Below, one piece after another: positions 17,343-25,689 of a stretch of 64,000 bases of DNA (positions are counted from its first letter, which is position 1; every line of letters begins with the position of its first letter). Origin of the DNA: Gracilimonas sp040882225 (GTDB lineage Bacteria > Bacteroidota > Rhodothermia > Balneolales > Balneolaceae); the NCBI GenBank assembly GCA_040882225.1, contig JBBEBR010000011.1:1-64000 (forward strand), read 5' to 3'. The notes beneath the pieces were generated by a model. The model had not been told where the DNA came from and ran no database searches. It worked only from the letters and a program-made list of their open reading frames with translations. The translations under genes were made by a program, and so were the position numbers.

Positions 17343-18239
17343 ATGAACATCCTCCTAACAGGCGCAACAGGTTTTATTGGGGAAGAACTTCGGACTAAGT
17401 TTTTGAAGGAAGGCCACAACCTGGTAATCATTACCCGAAATCCTAAAAAGCATGAAGATGAAGCAGCTAAAAACCAACGCTTCATAGGCTGGGATGATGC
17501 TCTCGCCGCGGAAATGAATGAGGTGCATGCAGTTATCAATCTTGCTGGAGAAAATATTTTCGGGCAGCGCTGGACTGAAAATGTGAAAAAGCGAATCCTG
17601 AACAGCCGTATTGAATCTACCCAAAAGTTAGTGGAAGCTATCGGGAAAGCGGAAAACAAACCGGCCGTTTTTATTTCGGCTTCCGGTTCCAATGTATATG
17701 GAGATCACGGGGATGAAATTTTGGATGAAGAGGCCGAATTAGGTAAAGGTTTTTTAGCGGAAGTTTGTAAGGAATGGGAGGCAGAGGCTCAAAAAGCGAC
17801 ACAGTTTGGAGTACGCGTGGTAAATACGAGAATGGGAATTGTACTTGAAAAGGGCGGTGGAGCTTTGGCTCAAATGCTTCCTCCATTTCAGTTTTTTGTG
17901 GGAGGACCTATCGGAAGCGGTAAACAGTATATGAGCTGGATTCACCGCACCGATCTTTGCGATGCGATTGAGTTTATCATTCAAAATGAAGAAATAAGCG
18001 GTGTCTGCAATATGTGCTCTCCCGACTCTGTCACGATGAACGAATTTGCCCAAACCATGGGTGAAGTCTTGAATCGCCCTTCCATTTTTAGGGTGCCGGA
18101 ATTTGCCTTGAATATTATTTTGGGCGAGGCGGCTACTCCAATCACCGAAAGTATACGGATGCAGCCGAAGAAACTACAAATTGCCGGTTTCAATTTTCAG
18201 TATGAAGATCTTGAATTAGCACTTGCAGATATCATATGA
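17343..18239 (+). CDS. TIGR01777-family sugar-nucleotide epimerase-like protein (YfcH-like)
   Basis: Extended SDR with an N-terminal NADP-binding GATGFIGEEL motif, VINLAGENIFGQRWT, ISASGSNVYGDHGDE and a C-terminal DUF1731-type segment (EAATPITESIRMQPKKLQ). Length 298 is typical. The real substrate of this widespread family is unknown. It has its own 114-bp leader and is convergent with the lipoprotein gene, with only 8 nt between stop codons. Confidence 0.87.
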   Translation: MNILLTGATGFIGEELRTKFLKEGHNLVIITRNPKKHEDEAAKNQRFIGWDDALAAEMNEVHAVINLAGENIFGQRWTENVKKRILNSRIESTQKLVEAIGKAENKPAVFISASGSNVYGDHGDEILDEEAELGKGFLAEVCKEWEAEAQKATQFGVRVVNTRMGIVLEKGGGALAQMLPPFQFFVGGPIGSGKQYMSWIHRTDLCDAIEFIIQNEEISGVCNMCSPDSVTMNEFAQTMGEVLNRPSIFRVPEFALNIILGEAATPITESIRMQPKKLQIAGFNFQYEDLELALADII

Positions 18240-18265
18240 AAAGGAAATTAATTCCGGCTTTTCAT
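18236..18265. terminator. Possible bidirectional hairpin between convergent genes
   Basis: Perfect 8-bp dyad ATGAAAAG (18236-18243) and CTTTTCAT (18258-18265) that spans both stop codons of the convergent genes. It has no long T-run, so terminator function is only a guess. Confidence 0.3.
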
Positions 18266-20884
18266 AATCGTCCAGCAACGTAAACCTTCCCGAGTTTGAG
18301 CGATTAGCTCTTTTTGCCCATCACCATTCAGATCGGTTATAATGGGGTATTTAATTCCAGAGGTTGGAATTCCAAATAACCGTTGGTTGGTCAATATCTC
18401 CCAGGCATATAATCTTCCGAACTCGGCAAGTGCTAAAAGTTCTTGTTTTTGGTCAGAGTTGATATCTGTTAGAAAAGGAACCAAAGTATGTGATGCGGGC
18501 TGGCCGAGGCTTTGAGTAAAGCGCAATTCTCCCTGAGGATTGTATAAAAAGATGGAGCCATTGGCGCTTTGCGTGGTAATCAGGTCTTCTCGATAGAAAT
18601 TCTCATCTCCTTTCAACAGTACATTCTCCTGTATAGAAACAGCGGAAAGTTCACTGCCCGCTACATATAATGATCTTACCGAAATTTCTGACTCGGAAAT
18701 ATTGGTTGCAACCGAATCATTAAAAAGTGGGGCTGTGCCAATAGAGTATAGATAGCCGTCAGCCGCGCTTCCCAAAACCTGATCTTTATAAAAAACCGGA
18801 GAACCCGTAAATGGCGCGTTGATAAACTGAGGATATTCGGGGCGCGTGGTTCCATTTCTTAGCCAACTGTGCAGGGTATTCTGTGAAAATGCCCAAATAC
18901 TCCACCGTCCTTCAAGAAGCTCGAAGACCGGTTTTGCCGTTACGGTAGAGTTGGTGTTTTGGGGCCACCCTCTTACATTTTCACCACGGCCGTCAAGTAC
19001 ATGAACTTTTCGGTCTTCCGTTGCAACCACAATTTCGGGAACACCATTGCGAAGCACATCGGTGACAAGAATGGGGGCCGATATCTTCTGTCCAATTTCG
19101 AGCGGGAATTTAGGCAACAGGTTTCCGCTGGAATTCCACGCAAATATCTGGCTGCCCGCCGCAAGTAAAATTACAGGTTGGCCATTTCCATACCAATCAT
19201 ACAGCACCGGGCCGCCCATTGGTTCTATTCCATTTGTAGAAGTTTGAGCGCTTATGGTGCCGTCAGAGGCGAGAATCACAACACGGCCATCTGTTGTGGA
19301 GAAAACAATTTCGTTTGTGCTGCTGCCCACTAAATCACCCAAAACGGGTTCTCCGCTAAGATCGAAATCAGAAAGAGGTAAAACCCACAATTCTTCATAA
19401 GGAAGTGTGGAACCTTCTTTGGCATATGTATTTACCGAAAGATTAACCGCATTTTCTTCCGCGGTCATGGTGATGGAAGTAATATCAAAGCGATTAATCA
19501 AGCTTGTGGCAACATTGTCTGATTTTAGATATGGGCTTATGAATTTCATCAATTCGCCGGATGATGACCACACGAATCCACTCATATCGGAAGGCAGCGT
19601 ATTGCGAACATTCGAGTACGTTTCATCATAATAGATAACGCGGCGGCGGGTTCGGTCAGAATTCACGCTTTCGGCAAGGCCGCGCCGTTTTGCAATAACC
19701 ACCACATTTCCTGAAAAGGAAAGATAAAAATCACCAAAAACAGAAAGTTCAGATCCAATAAGTTTGGAGATTACTGTACTGTTAATCTGGTAGGTGTTTT
19801 GAATTTTATAAATAAGATCTTGTTCAACTAACCTGTCTAAACGGCTTTGAAGAGCTCGCCTGTCTTTTAAAATCCGCATGAAAAGAAACTCGCCATTTGT
19901 TTGCAAACCAGATTCTGGAAAAGCCACAAAAGCAAATTCATTCCCTAAAGAAGCAGCCATTTGCTGGTAAAAATCGAGATCGGATAGTAAAAGTGAGTCC
20001 GTGTCACTTTGTTTTTCGCCCGGATCTACGGGGATGGAAACCGGAGGTAAATGAAAAATCGCAAAAGCTGCCGCATTGCTTCCTATATGCCGATCGAGCG
20101 TAATAGGATTGTTTTCGTAGGAAAAAGCATCAGTTATAACAGATCGGTTTTCAGGCTCAAGCCCAATTCTTCCGGAGAACTGGATATTTTTTAGTGAATC
20201 GGAAGATGGTTCAAAAGTGAGAGAAACAGGTTTGGTGCCTTTAAGGCTGTTCATTACTGAAGGCCGGTGTTGGGTAGTAGCAAATTGCTCAATCCATTTA
20301 TCAAAGTGGGGAGTATTTAGAACCAGGGTGCCTGGTTGAGGTTCCGACTCAAACTGTACACCTGCAAGTTCTCCAGTGTATGTTCGAAGCGCGTTCTCGA
20401 GGACAATACTGGATTCAGAAACAACCAGCCATTTGCCAACTTGTGCAGCAAAAACATCACTTTTATTGAAAAAAAGCTTATGGATGGTTAATCCTTTGAA
20501 TTCATATTTATTTTGGGAAAATGGCTTGTAAAATTGTGGGGCCCAGTCATCAATTGCGGAACCCGGATGTTCCCCAATCCAAAGAAAGTGAGATTTCGTG
20601 GCCGTTGCAGGAGAAAGTACCAGCGCTTTCAAGTCTATAGAATTTGGGATTTCTAAATCCAATGTCGCTATTTGCTGAATGGCCGATGGAGTGAGGTCAT
20701 CCAAATAAGAAGCATATTCTTTTGTGACGATATCACTTACCTTCATGTCTGTTTCCGGCATTATTATGAAGGACGAATTTTCATGGATCAAACTTGTCCA
20801 CTCTTTATCAGATACAGGTGAACAGGCAGAAAGTAGCAAAATGAAAAAACACGTAATTAAGGCGGTAACTAAACGTTGCATCAA
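18248..20884 (-). CDS. Large lipoprotein with a C-terminal FG-GAP/PQQ-like propeller
   Basis: 878 residues. Lipoprotein signal with lipobox LLSAC (Cys 21). Residues ~25-470 form a region I do not recognise well (it recalls DUF3352-type proteins). From about 490 to the end there are propeller blades with FG-GAP-like calcium loops: VLGDLVGSSTNEIVFST, LRNGVPEIVVATEDRKVHV, TDINSDQKQELLALAEFGRL and ITDLNGDGQKELIAQT. It stands alone, divergent from the BatA-type gene at 20993 with 108 bp between. It probably faces the periplasm or the outer surface. No enzymatic motif is visible. Confidence 0.7.
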   Translation of the reverse strand: MMQRLVTALITCFFILLLSACSPVSDKEWTSLIHENSSFIIMPETDMKVSDIVTKEYASYLDDLTPSAIQQIATLDLEIPNSIDLKALVLSPATATKSHFLWIGEHPGSAIDDWAPQFYKPFSQNKYEFKGLTIHKLFFNKSDVFAAQVGKWLVVSESSIVLENALRTYTGELAGVQFESEPQPGTLVLNTPHFDKWIEQFATTQHRPSVMNSLKGTKPVSLTFEPSSDSLKNIQFSGRIGLEPENRSVITDAFSYENNPITLDRHIGSNAAAFAIFHLPPVSIPVDPGEKQSDTDSLLLSDLDFYQQMAASLGNEFAFVAFPESGLQTNGEFLFMRILKDRRALQSRLDRLVEQDLIYKIQNTYQINSTVISKLIGSELSVFGDFYLSFSGNVVVIAKRRGLAESVNSDRTRRRVIYYDETYSNVRNTLPSDMSGFVWSSSGELMKFISPYLKSDNVATSLINRFDITSITMTAEENAVNLSVNTYAKEGSTLPYEELWVLPLSDFDLSGEPVLGDLVGSSTNEIVFSTTDGRVVILASDGTISAQTSTNGIEPMGGPVLYDWYGNGQPVILLAAGSQIFAWNSSGNLLPKFPLEIGQKISAPILVTDVLRNGVPEIVVATEDRKVHVLDGRGENVRGWPQNTNSTVTAKPVFELLEGRWSIWAFSQNTLHSWLRNGTTRPEYPQFINAPFTGSPVFYKDQVLGSAADGYLYSIGTAPLFNDSVATNISESEISVRSLYVAGSELSAVSIQENVLLKGDENFYREDLITTQSANGSIFLYNPQGELRFTQSLGQPASHTLVPFLTDINSDQKQELLALAEFGRLYAWEILTNQRLFGIPTSGIKYPIITDLNGDGQKELIAQTREGLRCWTIMKSRN

Positions 20885-20992
20885 AGAGATTAAATGAGCT
20901 TTTTAAGAATGAATGAATTTGTATTGACTAATTCCGGGTTTGAGATAAAGTTCCGGTTTAATTTTTCTGAAGGTAACATTTTTGAGCGCTAA

Positions 20993-23095
20993 ATGAGTTT
21001 TCTGAACCCTCTTTTTTTATTCGCACTGCTTGCTGTTGGTATTCCATTATTGATTCATTTGTTGAATTTACGAAAGCCTCAGAAAATTGCCTTTTCCACT
21101 CTGGCTTTTTTTCAGGAACTGAAAAATACCACCATAAAACGCATCAGGATTAAAAAATACCTGTTGCTTTTCCTGCGGCTGGCAGCCATCGTTTGTCTTG
21201 CACTGGTGCTGGCTCGCCCTTTTTTACCGCCGGGTTTGGCAGGAACAGGGAATAGTCAGGCACCTGCTCTTAACGCAATTTTACTGGACAATAGTATCAG
21301 CATGGGACGCATTGGCAGCGAAGGGCCACTTTTTGATTATGCCAAAAAAATAATCCATGATATTGAACAGGCTTCAAAAGAAGATGACCGCTTTGTTTTG
21401 CAGGTAACAAACGGAATGGCGGAGCACAGCAGCATTTTGAACCGCGCGAACCTGGAGAAAACGTTATCAGAACTGGAAATCTCCCCAACCGGAAACTTTA
21501 CCGGGAACCGGCTTAAGTCCGTTATCGAAATGGTGGATGAAGCTCCTTACGCTAATAAAAAGATCTTCATTCTCTCGGATGGACAAAGCAGTCAGTTCAA
21601 AAATTTGCCGGATGTTGATGATGAAAACATCATATTCACTTTCATAGATGTTGGCGATGTAGAGGCTCAAAATACGGTGGTTGAAGGTATCAGCACATCC
21701 ACAAACATGATTGGAACCAATATTCCTTTTACTATGAATGTGGAAATTGTGAACCGGGGAGAAGTACACGCCGTCAATCAATTTGTATCGCTTCAGTTTG
21801 AAGATGAACCGGCCGGACAATATTCGGTTTCGCTACAACCGGGAGAAAGAAAAACATTCTCCTTTGAAGTGAATCCGTCAAAAACGGGATCATCAAAAGG
21901 ATATGTGATAATTGAAGGCGATGAATTTCAGGCTGATAACGAATATTACTTCACTGTTCAGGTGCCAAAAACCCGAAATATTCTCTGGATAAAAGAAGAC
22001 GCTCCCACTACAGATTTAATTTCGTATACGGGAGCCATGTTAAGAGCGGCGGGTGAAAATGACGCGCAGCTTTCCTACGAAGAAGCCTCTCCAAATGTGT
22101 TAGAAACAGCAAACCTCGAAGATTACGATGCGGTAATTTTAGATGGGCTGGAAGATATCCCGGACTACGCTTTTCAGGCTTTGCAAAGATTTGTACAAAA
22201 TGGCAGCGGATTGGTTTTCTTTCCATCTGAAAAAGGGAACCTGAGTAACTACAACAGTTTTCTTTCCCAGTTTAACGCCGGGCGATTTGTTGGCTTGCAA
22301 GGTGAATATTCATCATTCAATTCTATCGCCACAGCCGATGAGCTCCTTGAAGATCATCCCGCTTTCTCTGGTTTATTTGAAAGGGAAGAAAGAGAAGAAC
22401 TCCGTTTTACCAGCCCGAATATCTACTATTACCTGAAGCTGAATCCCAGTAGTTCAGGAACAGGATTTGATTTGCTTGGCCTGAACAACGGCGATGTTCT
22501 GATTCACGAAAAAAAGTTTGGGGAAGGCAACTTATTGATCTCCGCTATTGGCAATGATCCAGGCTGGTCTAATTTTCCGGTGAAGCCTTTATTCGCTCCT
22601 TTTTATTACCGTATGATGTTATTCGCAGCTTCCTCGGATGAAGGTGGCTTTTTAAATCACGAACTGGGAAATCCATTTCGATGGTCGGGCAATATTGACG
22701 CCGAAAAAGCCGTAATAAGAATTGATGACGATGAAATTAAACCTACGGTGAATGTAGTTTCATCTGGTATTCAGGTTACTTATTCTGCCGAGGAATGGCA
22801 GCCCGGCTGGGTCACAATCACTGACGAAAATGAAGAGCATGTGTTGTCATCAAATCTTGAAAGAAGTGAATCTGATTTTACCGAGATTTCAGGAAGTGCA
22901 CTTGAGTCGTTGTTGAAAGAAAATAAAATATCTATTGTTGATGCAGCACGTTTAGGCAATGCAGAACTTCAAAATCAAATACAGTCATCTGGTTTTGGCA
23001 GGGAAATCTGGCATTGGTTTTTGTTAGCAGGTTTACTTTTTTTAATTGCGGAAACATTGATATCTACATTATATAAAACGGAAGCAGTACAATAA
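20993..23095 (+). CDS. BatA/VWA-domain membrane protein
   Basis: N-terminal BatA (aerotolerance-regulator N-terminal) module: FLNPLFLFALLAVGIPLLIH, then HLLNLRKPQKIAFSTLAFFQ and a second helix. A von Willebrand factor A-like domain follows with a MIDAS-type DNSISMG near residue 100 and KIFILSDGQSSQF. The remaining ~400 residues hold Ig-like and glutamine-amidotransferase-like regions (ILWIKED, DAVILDGLEDIPDYAFQAL, GEGNLLISAIGNDPGWSNF). A C-terminal helix (WHWFLLAGLLFLIAETL) closes it. Such proteins are common in Bacteroidota; the role is probably in envelope maintenance. The PH-like gene begins 1 nt after the stop. Confidence 0.83.
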   Translation: MSFLNPLFLFALLAVGIPLLIHLLNLRKPQKIAFSTLAFFQELKNTTIKRIRIKKYLLLFLRLAAIVCLALVLARPFLPPGLAGTGNSQAPALNAILLDNSISMGRIGSEGPLFDYAKKIIHDIEQASKEDDRFVLQVTNGMAEHSSILNRANLEKTLSELEISPTGNFTGNRLKSVIEMVDEAPYANKKIFILSDGQSSQFKNLPDVDDENIIFTFIDVGDVEAQNTVVEGISTSTNMIGTNIPFTMNVEIVNRGEVHAVNQFVSLQFEDEPAGQYSVSLQPGERKTFSFEVNPSKTGSSKGYVIIEGDEFQADNEYYFTVQVPKTRNILWIKEDAPTTDLISYTGAMLRAAGENDAQLSYEEASPNVLETANLEDYDAVILDGLEDIPDYAFQALQRFVQNGSGLVFFPSEKGNLSNYNSFLSQFNAGRFVGLQGEYSSFNSIATADELLEDHPAFSGLFEREEREELRFTSPNIYYYLKLNPSSSGTGFDLLGLNNGDVLIHEKKFGEGNLLISAIGNDPGWSNFPVKPLFAPFYYRMMLFAASSDEGGFLNHELGNPFRWSGNIDAEKAVIRIDDDEIKPTVNVVSSGIQVTYSAEEWQPGWVTITDENEEHVLSSNLERSESDFTEISGSALESLLKENKISIVDAARLGNAELQNQIQSSGFGREIWHWFLLAGLLFLIAETLISTLYKTEAVQ

Positions 23096-23096
23096 G

Positions 23097-23681
23097 ATGG
23101 AGCAGGTTTTAGCCATATTTTTTCAGGGAGTGATTGTGCTTTTTACAATCGCGTCCACACTTCTCGCGGGTTATTCCGTTCAGAATAAATTACGTCTCAG
23201 AAATGTGCGCCTGAGCTGGCGTTCTGGAAAAATGAATGGTTACCCGCTTTTTGCCACGGTTTTTTTAGGACTGATTGTGATTCTCTCCGCATTCGTTTTT
23301 TATACGGAAGACACTCCCCGATACCCTGTCTTTTTCGCATATATGTGGATAAGTGGCATGTGGTTTGTCTCAAGTTATTTAGCGTCGAAGTACTACATCA
23401 CTGATTATGGCATTGTGAAAAACATCAACGAACCCTCACAAACCATTCCCTGGTTTCAGATTCTTGACTATGTTGAGAAGCAGGAGGAAAATGGAACAAA
23501 ATATGTCTTCACATATTCAGAGATGAACAAAAGTTTAACGAAAGGCTATAATCAACTTAAGTTGTTTGTACCAGAGGCCAAAAATAATGCAGTAAAAAAG
23601 ATTGTATCTTTGAAGCTCAAAAACCGATTTGAAGGACAATCCGTACCGGATATCGACCTCAAGAGAATTCAAGAAGAATAA
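23097..23681 (+). CDS. Membrane protein with PH-like C-terminal domain
   Basis: 194 residues. Three hydrophobic helices at about 5-25, 48-68 and 75-97, then a soluble domain (YYITDYGIVKNI, QTIPWFQILDYVEKQEENG, LKLFVPEAKNNAVKKIVSLK) that looks like a bacterial pleckstrin-homology domain. I do not recognise a precise family. It begins 1 nt after the BatA-type gene, and hflX starts 13 nt after its stop. Confidence 0.65.
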   Translation: MEQVLAIFFQGVIVLFTIASTLLAGYSVQNKLRLRNVRLSWRSGKMNGYPLFATVFLGLIVILSAFVFYTEDTPRYPVFFAYMWISGMWFVSSYLASKYYITDYGIVKNINEPSQTIPWFQILDYVEKQEENGTKYVFTYSEMNKSLTKGYNQLKLFVPEAKNNAVKKIVSLKLKNRFEGQSVPDIDLKRIQEE

Positions 23682-23694
23682 AAGGTAAAAACAT

Positions 23695-24984
23695 TTGTTA
23701 GACGACATAAAAAATTCTGATATAGAGCGAGAACGGGTAATTTTAGTAGGCTTGTATGGCCCGGAAATCACTCGATTTCAGGCAGAGGAGTATTTAGACG
23801 AATTAGCATTGCTTGCACACACGGCGGGTGGAATTACGGTAGAAAAAGTGCTTCAAAATAAAACCCGCCCCGACGTTTCAACATATATCGGTAAAGGAAA
23901 GCTGAAAGAGTTGAAGCGTATTATGGAAGAGAATAAAATCGATACGGTTATTTTTGATGATGATCTTTCTCCCACACAAATTCGAAATATAGAAGCGGGA
24001 ACTGATTCCAAAGTGCTCGATCGTAGCGCGTTAATTTTGGATATTTTTGCGGCACGCGCAAAAACTTCGGCTGCAAAAACACAGGTAGAACTGGCTCAGC
24101 TTCAGTATTTACTGCCCCGGTTAACCCGCTACTGGACTCACCTTTCCCGGCAATCAGGTGGTATTGGAACTAAAGGCCCCGGTGAAACTCAGATCGAAAC
24201 TGACAGAAGGTTAATTGGCCGCAGAATTTCCGTACTGAAAGAAAAGCTTCAAAAACTCGATAAACAGAGAACTACACAACGCAAGGCACGCGAAGAAATG
24301 GTGCGTATTTCTTTAGTGGGATATACCAATGCGGGTAAATCAACATTGATGAATGCCTTTACAGAAACAGGCGTATTGGCAGAAAACCTCTTGTTTGCGA
24401 CCCTCGATTCAACCGTTCGCCGCCACGAGCTTGAAAACCATTCCGTGTTGTTATCCGACACTGTTGGCTTCATCAGAAAACTTCCACACAATTTAGTAGA
24501 GAGTTTCAAGTCTACGCTGGATGAGGTTCGCGAAGCCGATATTCTGCTCCACGTTGTGGATGCTTCCTCAGCCATGGCTCATGAATATATTGAAGTTGTA
24601 GATTCCACTCTGGAAGAATTAGACGCAGTAAACAAAAAAACCATACTGGTTTTCAATAAAGTAGATCAAATGGAAGCCGATCAGGTTGCGGAAATGAAAC
24701 GGGAATACCCTGATGCAGTGTTTGTATCAGCTGAACGCGGTATTGGTTTGTCCGAGTTAGAAAAGGAAATCGAAGAAATGATTGAGCTTGAATATGCGCT
24801 TCATACTATTAAAATTCCGGTTTCAAAATACAAGGCAGTTGCTTTTATTCATGAGAATGCGACTGTTGAAAAAGAATCATATAAAGGCACGGATGTAAAA
24901 CTGACTTTCAGCATGGCTAAAAAAGATTTTCAGCAACTATCACATTTGTTAGATACTATTAGTACAAACGGAGAAATAGCTTAA
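23695..24984 (+). CDS. hflX: Ribosome-associated GTPase HflX
   Basis: GTP-binding protein that splits stalled or heat-damaged ribosomes. HflX N-terminal domain (VLQNKTRPDVSTYIGKGKL), coiled linker with SRQSGGIGTKGPGETQIETD, then the G domain: G1 GYTNAGKST, the FATLD switch, G3 DTVGFIRKLP, G4 NKVD. Length 429 is normal. TTG start at 23695, 13 nt after the preceding gene. Confidence 0.95.
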   Translation: MLDDIKNSDIERERVILVGLYGPEITRFQAEEYLDELALLAHTAGGITVEKVLQNKTRPDVSTYIGKGKLKELKRIMEENKIDTVIFDDDLSPTQIRNIEAGTDSKVLDRSALILDIFAARAKTSAAKTQVELAQLQYLLPRLTRYWTHLSRQSGGIGTKGPGETQIETDRRLIGRRISVLKEKLQKLDKQRTTQRKAREEMVRISLVGYTNAGKSTLMNAFTETGVLAENLLFATLDSTVRRHELENHSVLLSDTVGFIRKLPHNLVESFKSTLDEVREADILLHVVDASSAMAHEYIEVVDSTLEELDAVNKKTILVFNKVDQMEADQVAEMKREYPDAVFVSAERGIGLSELEKEIEEMIELEYALHTIKIPVSKYKAVAFIHENATVEKESYKGTDVKLTFSMAKKDFQQLSHLLDTISTNGEIA

Positions 24985-24987
24985 CCT

Positions 24988-25653
24988 ATGTTAGTAAAAG
25001 ATATTTTAAATACCGAAATCTCCCCACTGAAATTGGATGATACTGTAGCTGTTGCACTCAGCAAAATGAATGCGTTACGTCTCACAAAATTCGGTGTTGT
25101 AGACTCCCACAACAGGCTGGTTGGCATGATTTCTTTAGCCAAACTTGTGGAAGTGGTAGATGTGCACACTCCACTTTCAGAAATAGAATTAAGCGATCCC
25201 ATACATGTGCTTTTTAATCAACATTTATTTGAAGTTGCCCGAATGATGGTTGCAAAGGAATTATTTGTACTTCCTGTAGTGGATGGGGAAATGATTTTCC
25301 AGGGAGTGGTAAGAAAAAGGGAGCTTTTAATGGAATTGAGCGACGCTTTCAATCTCTCTTCTTTTGGATCGGTGATAACTGTAGAATTAGGGCAGGCCGA
25401 TTTTATGCTAAGCGATCTGGTGCGGATTATTGAAGCGGAAGGCGCCAAAATTCTTGGTGTCGCCGTTCAGCAGCCTAATGCTAACAATTCCTTTTACCGG
25501 ATTTCATTCAAACTGAATTTAAACGACTCCTCTGTGGTAAGCGCGGGTTTAAGACGTTTCGGATATATAGTGACGTCCGAAGCCAACAGCGAAGCTCTGG
25601 AAGGAGATTATTCTGATCGCGCCGACGAACTTATTCGCTATCTCGACATATAA
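24988..25653 (+). CDS. Tandem CBS-domain protein
   Basis: Two CBS motifs at residues ~1-60 and ~65-125 (VKDILNTEISPLKLDDTVAV, KFGVVDSHNRLVGMISLAKL, KELFVLPVVDGEMIFQGVV). They are followed by an ACT-like region (ITVELGQADFMLSDLVRIIE, AKILGVAVQQ). It should bind adenine nucleotides and act as a regulatory sensor; partner unknown. Starts 3 nt after the hflX stop, so it is in the same transcript. Confidence 0.8.
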   Translation: MLVKDILNTEISPLKLDDTVAVALSKMNALRLTKFGVVDSHNRLVGMISLAKLVEVVDVHTPLSEIELSDPIHVLFNQHLFEVARMMVAKELFVLPVVDGEMIFQGVVRKRELLMELSDAFNLSSFGSVITVELGQADFMLSDLVRIIEAEGAKILGVAVQQPNANNSFYRISFKLNLNDSSVVSAGLRRFGYIVTSEANSEALEGDYSDRADELIRYLDI

Positions 25654-25689
25654 GAGTAAAAATTAACATCATCTTTTTGCCTGCGCTAT

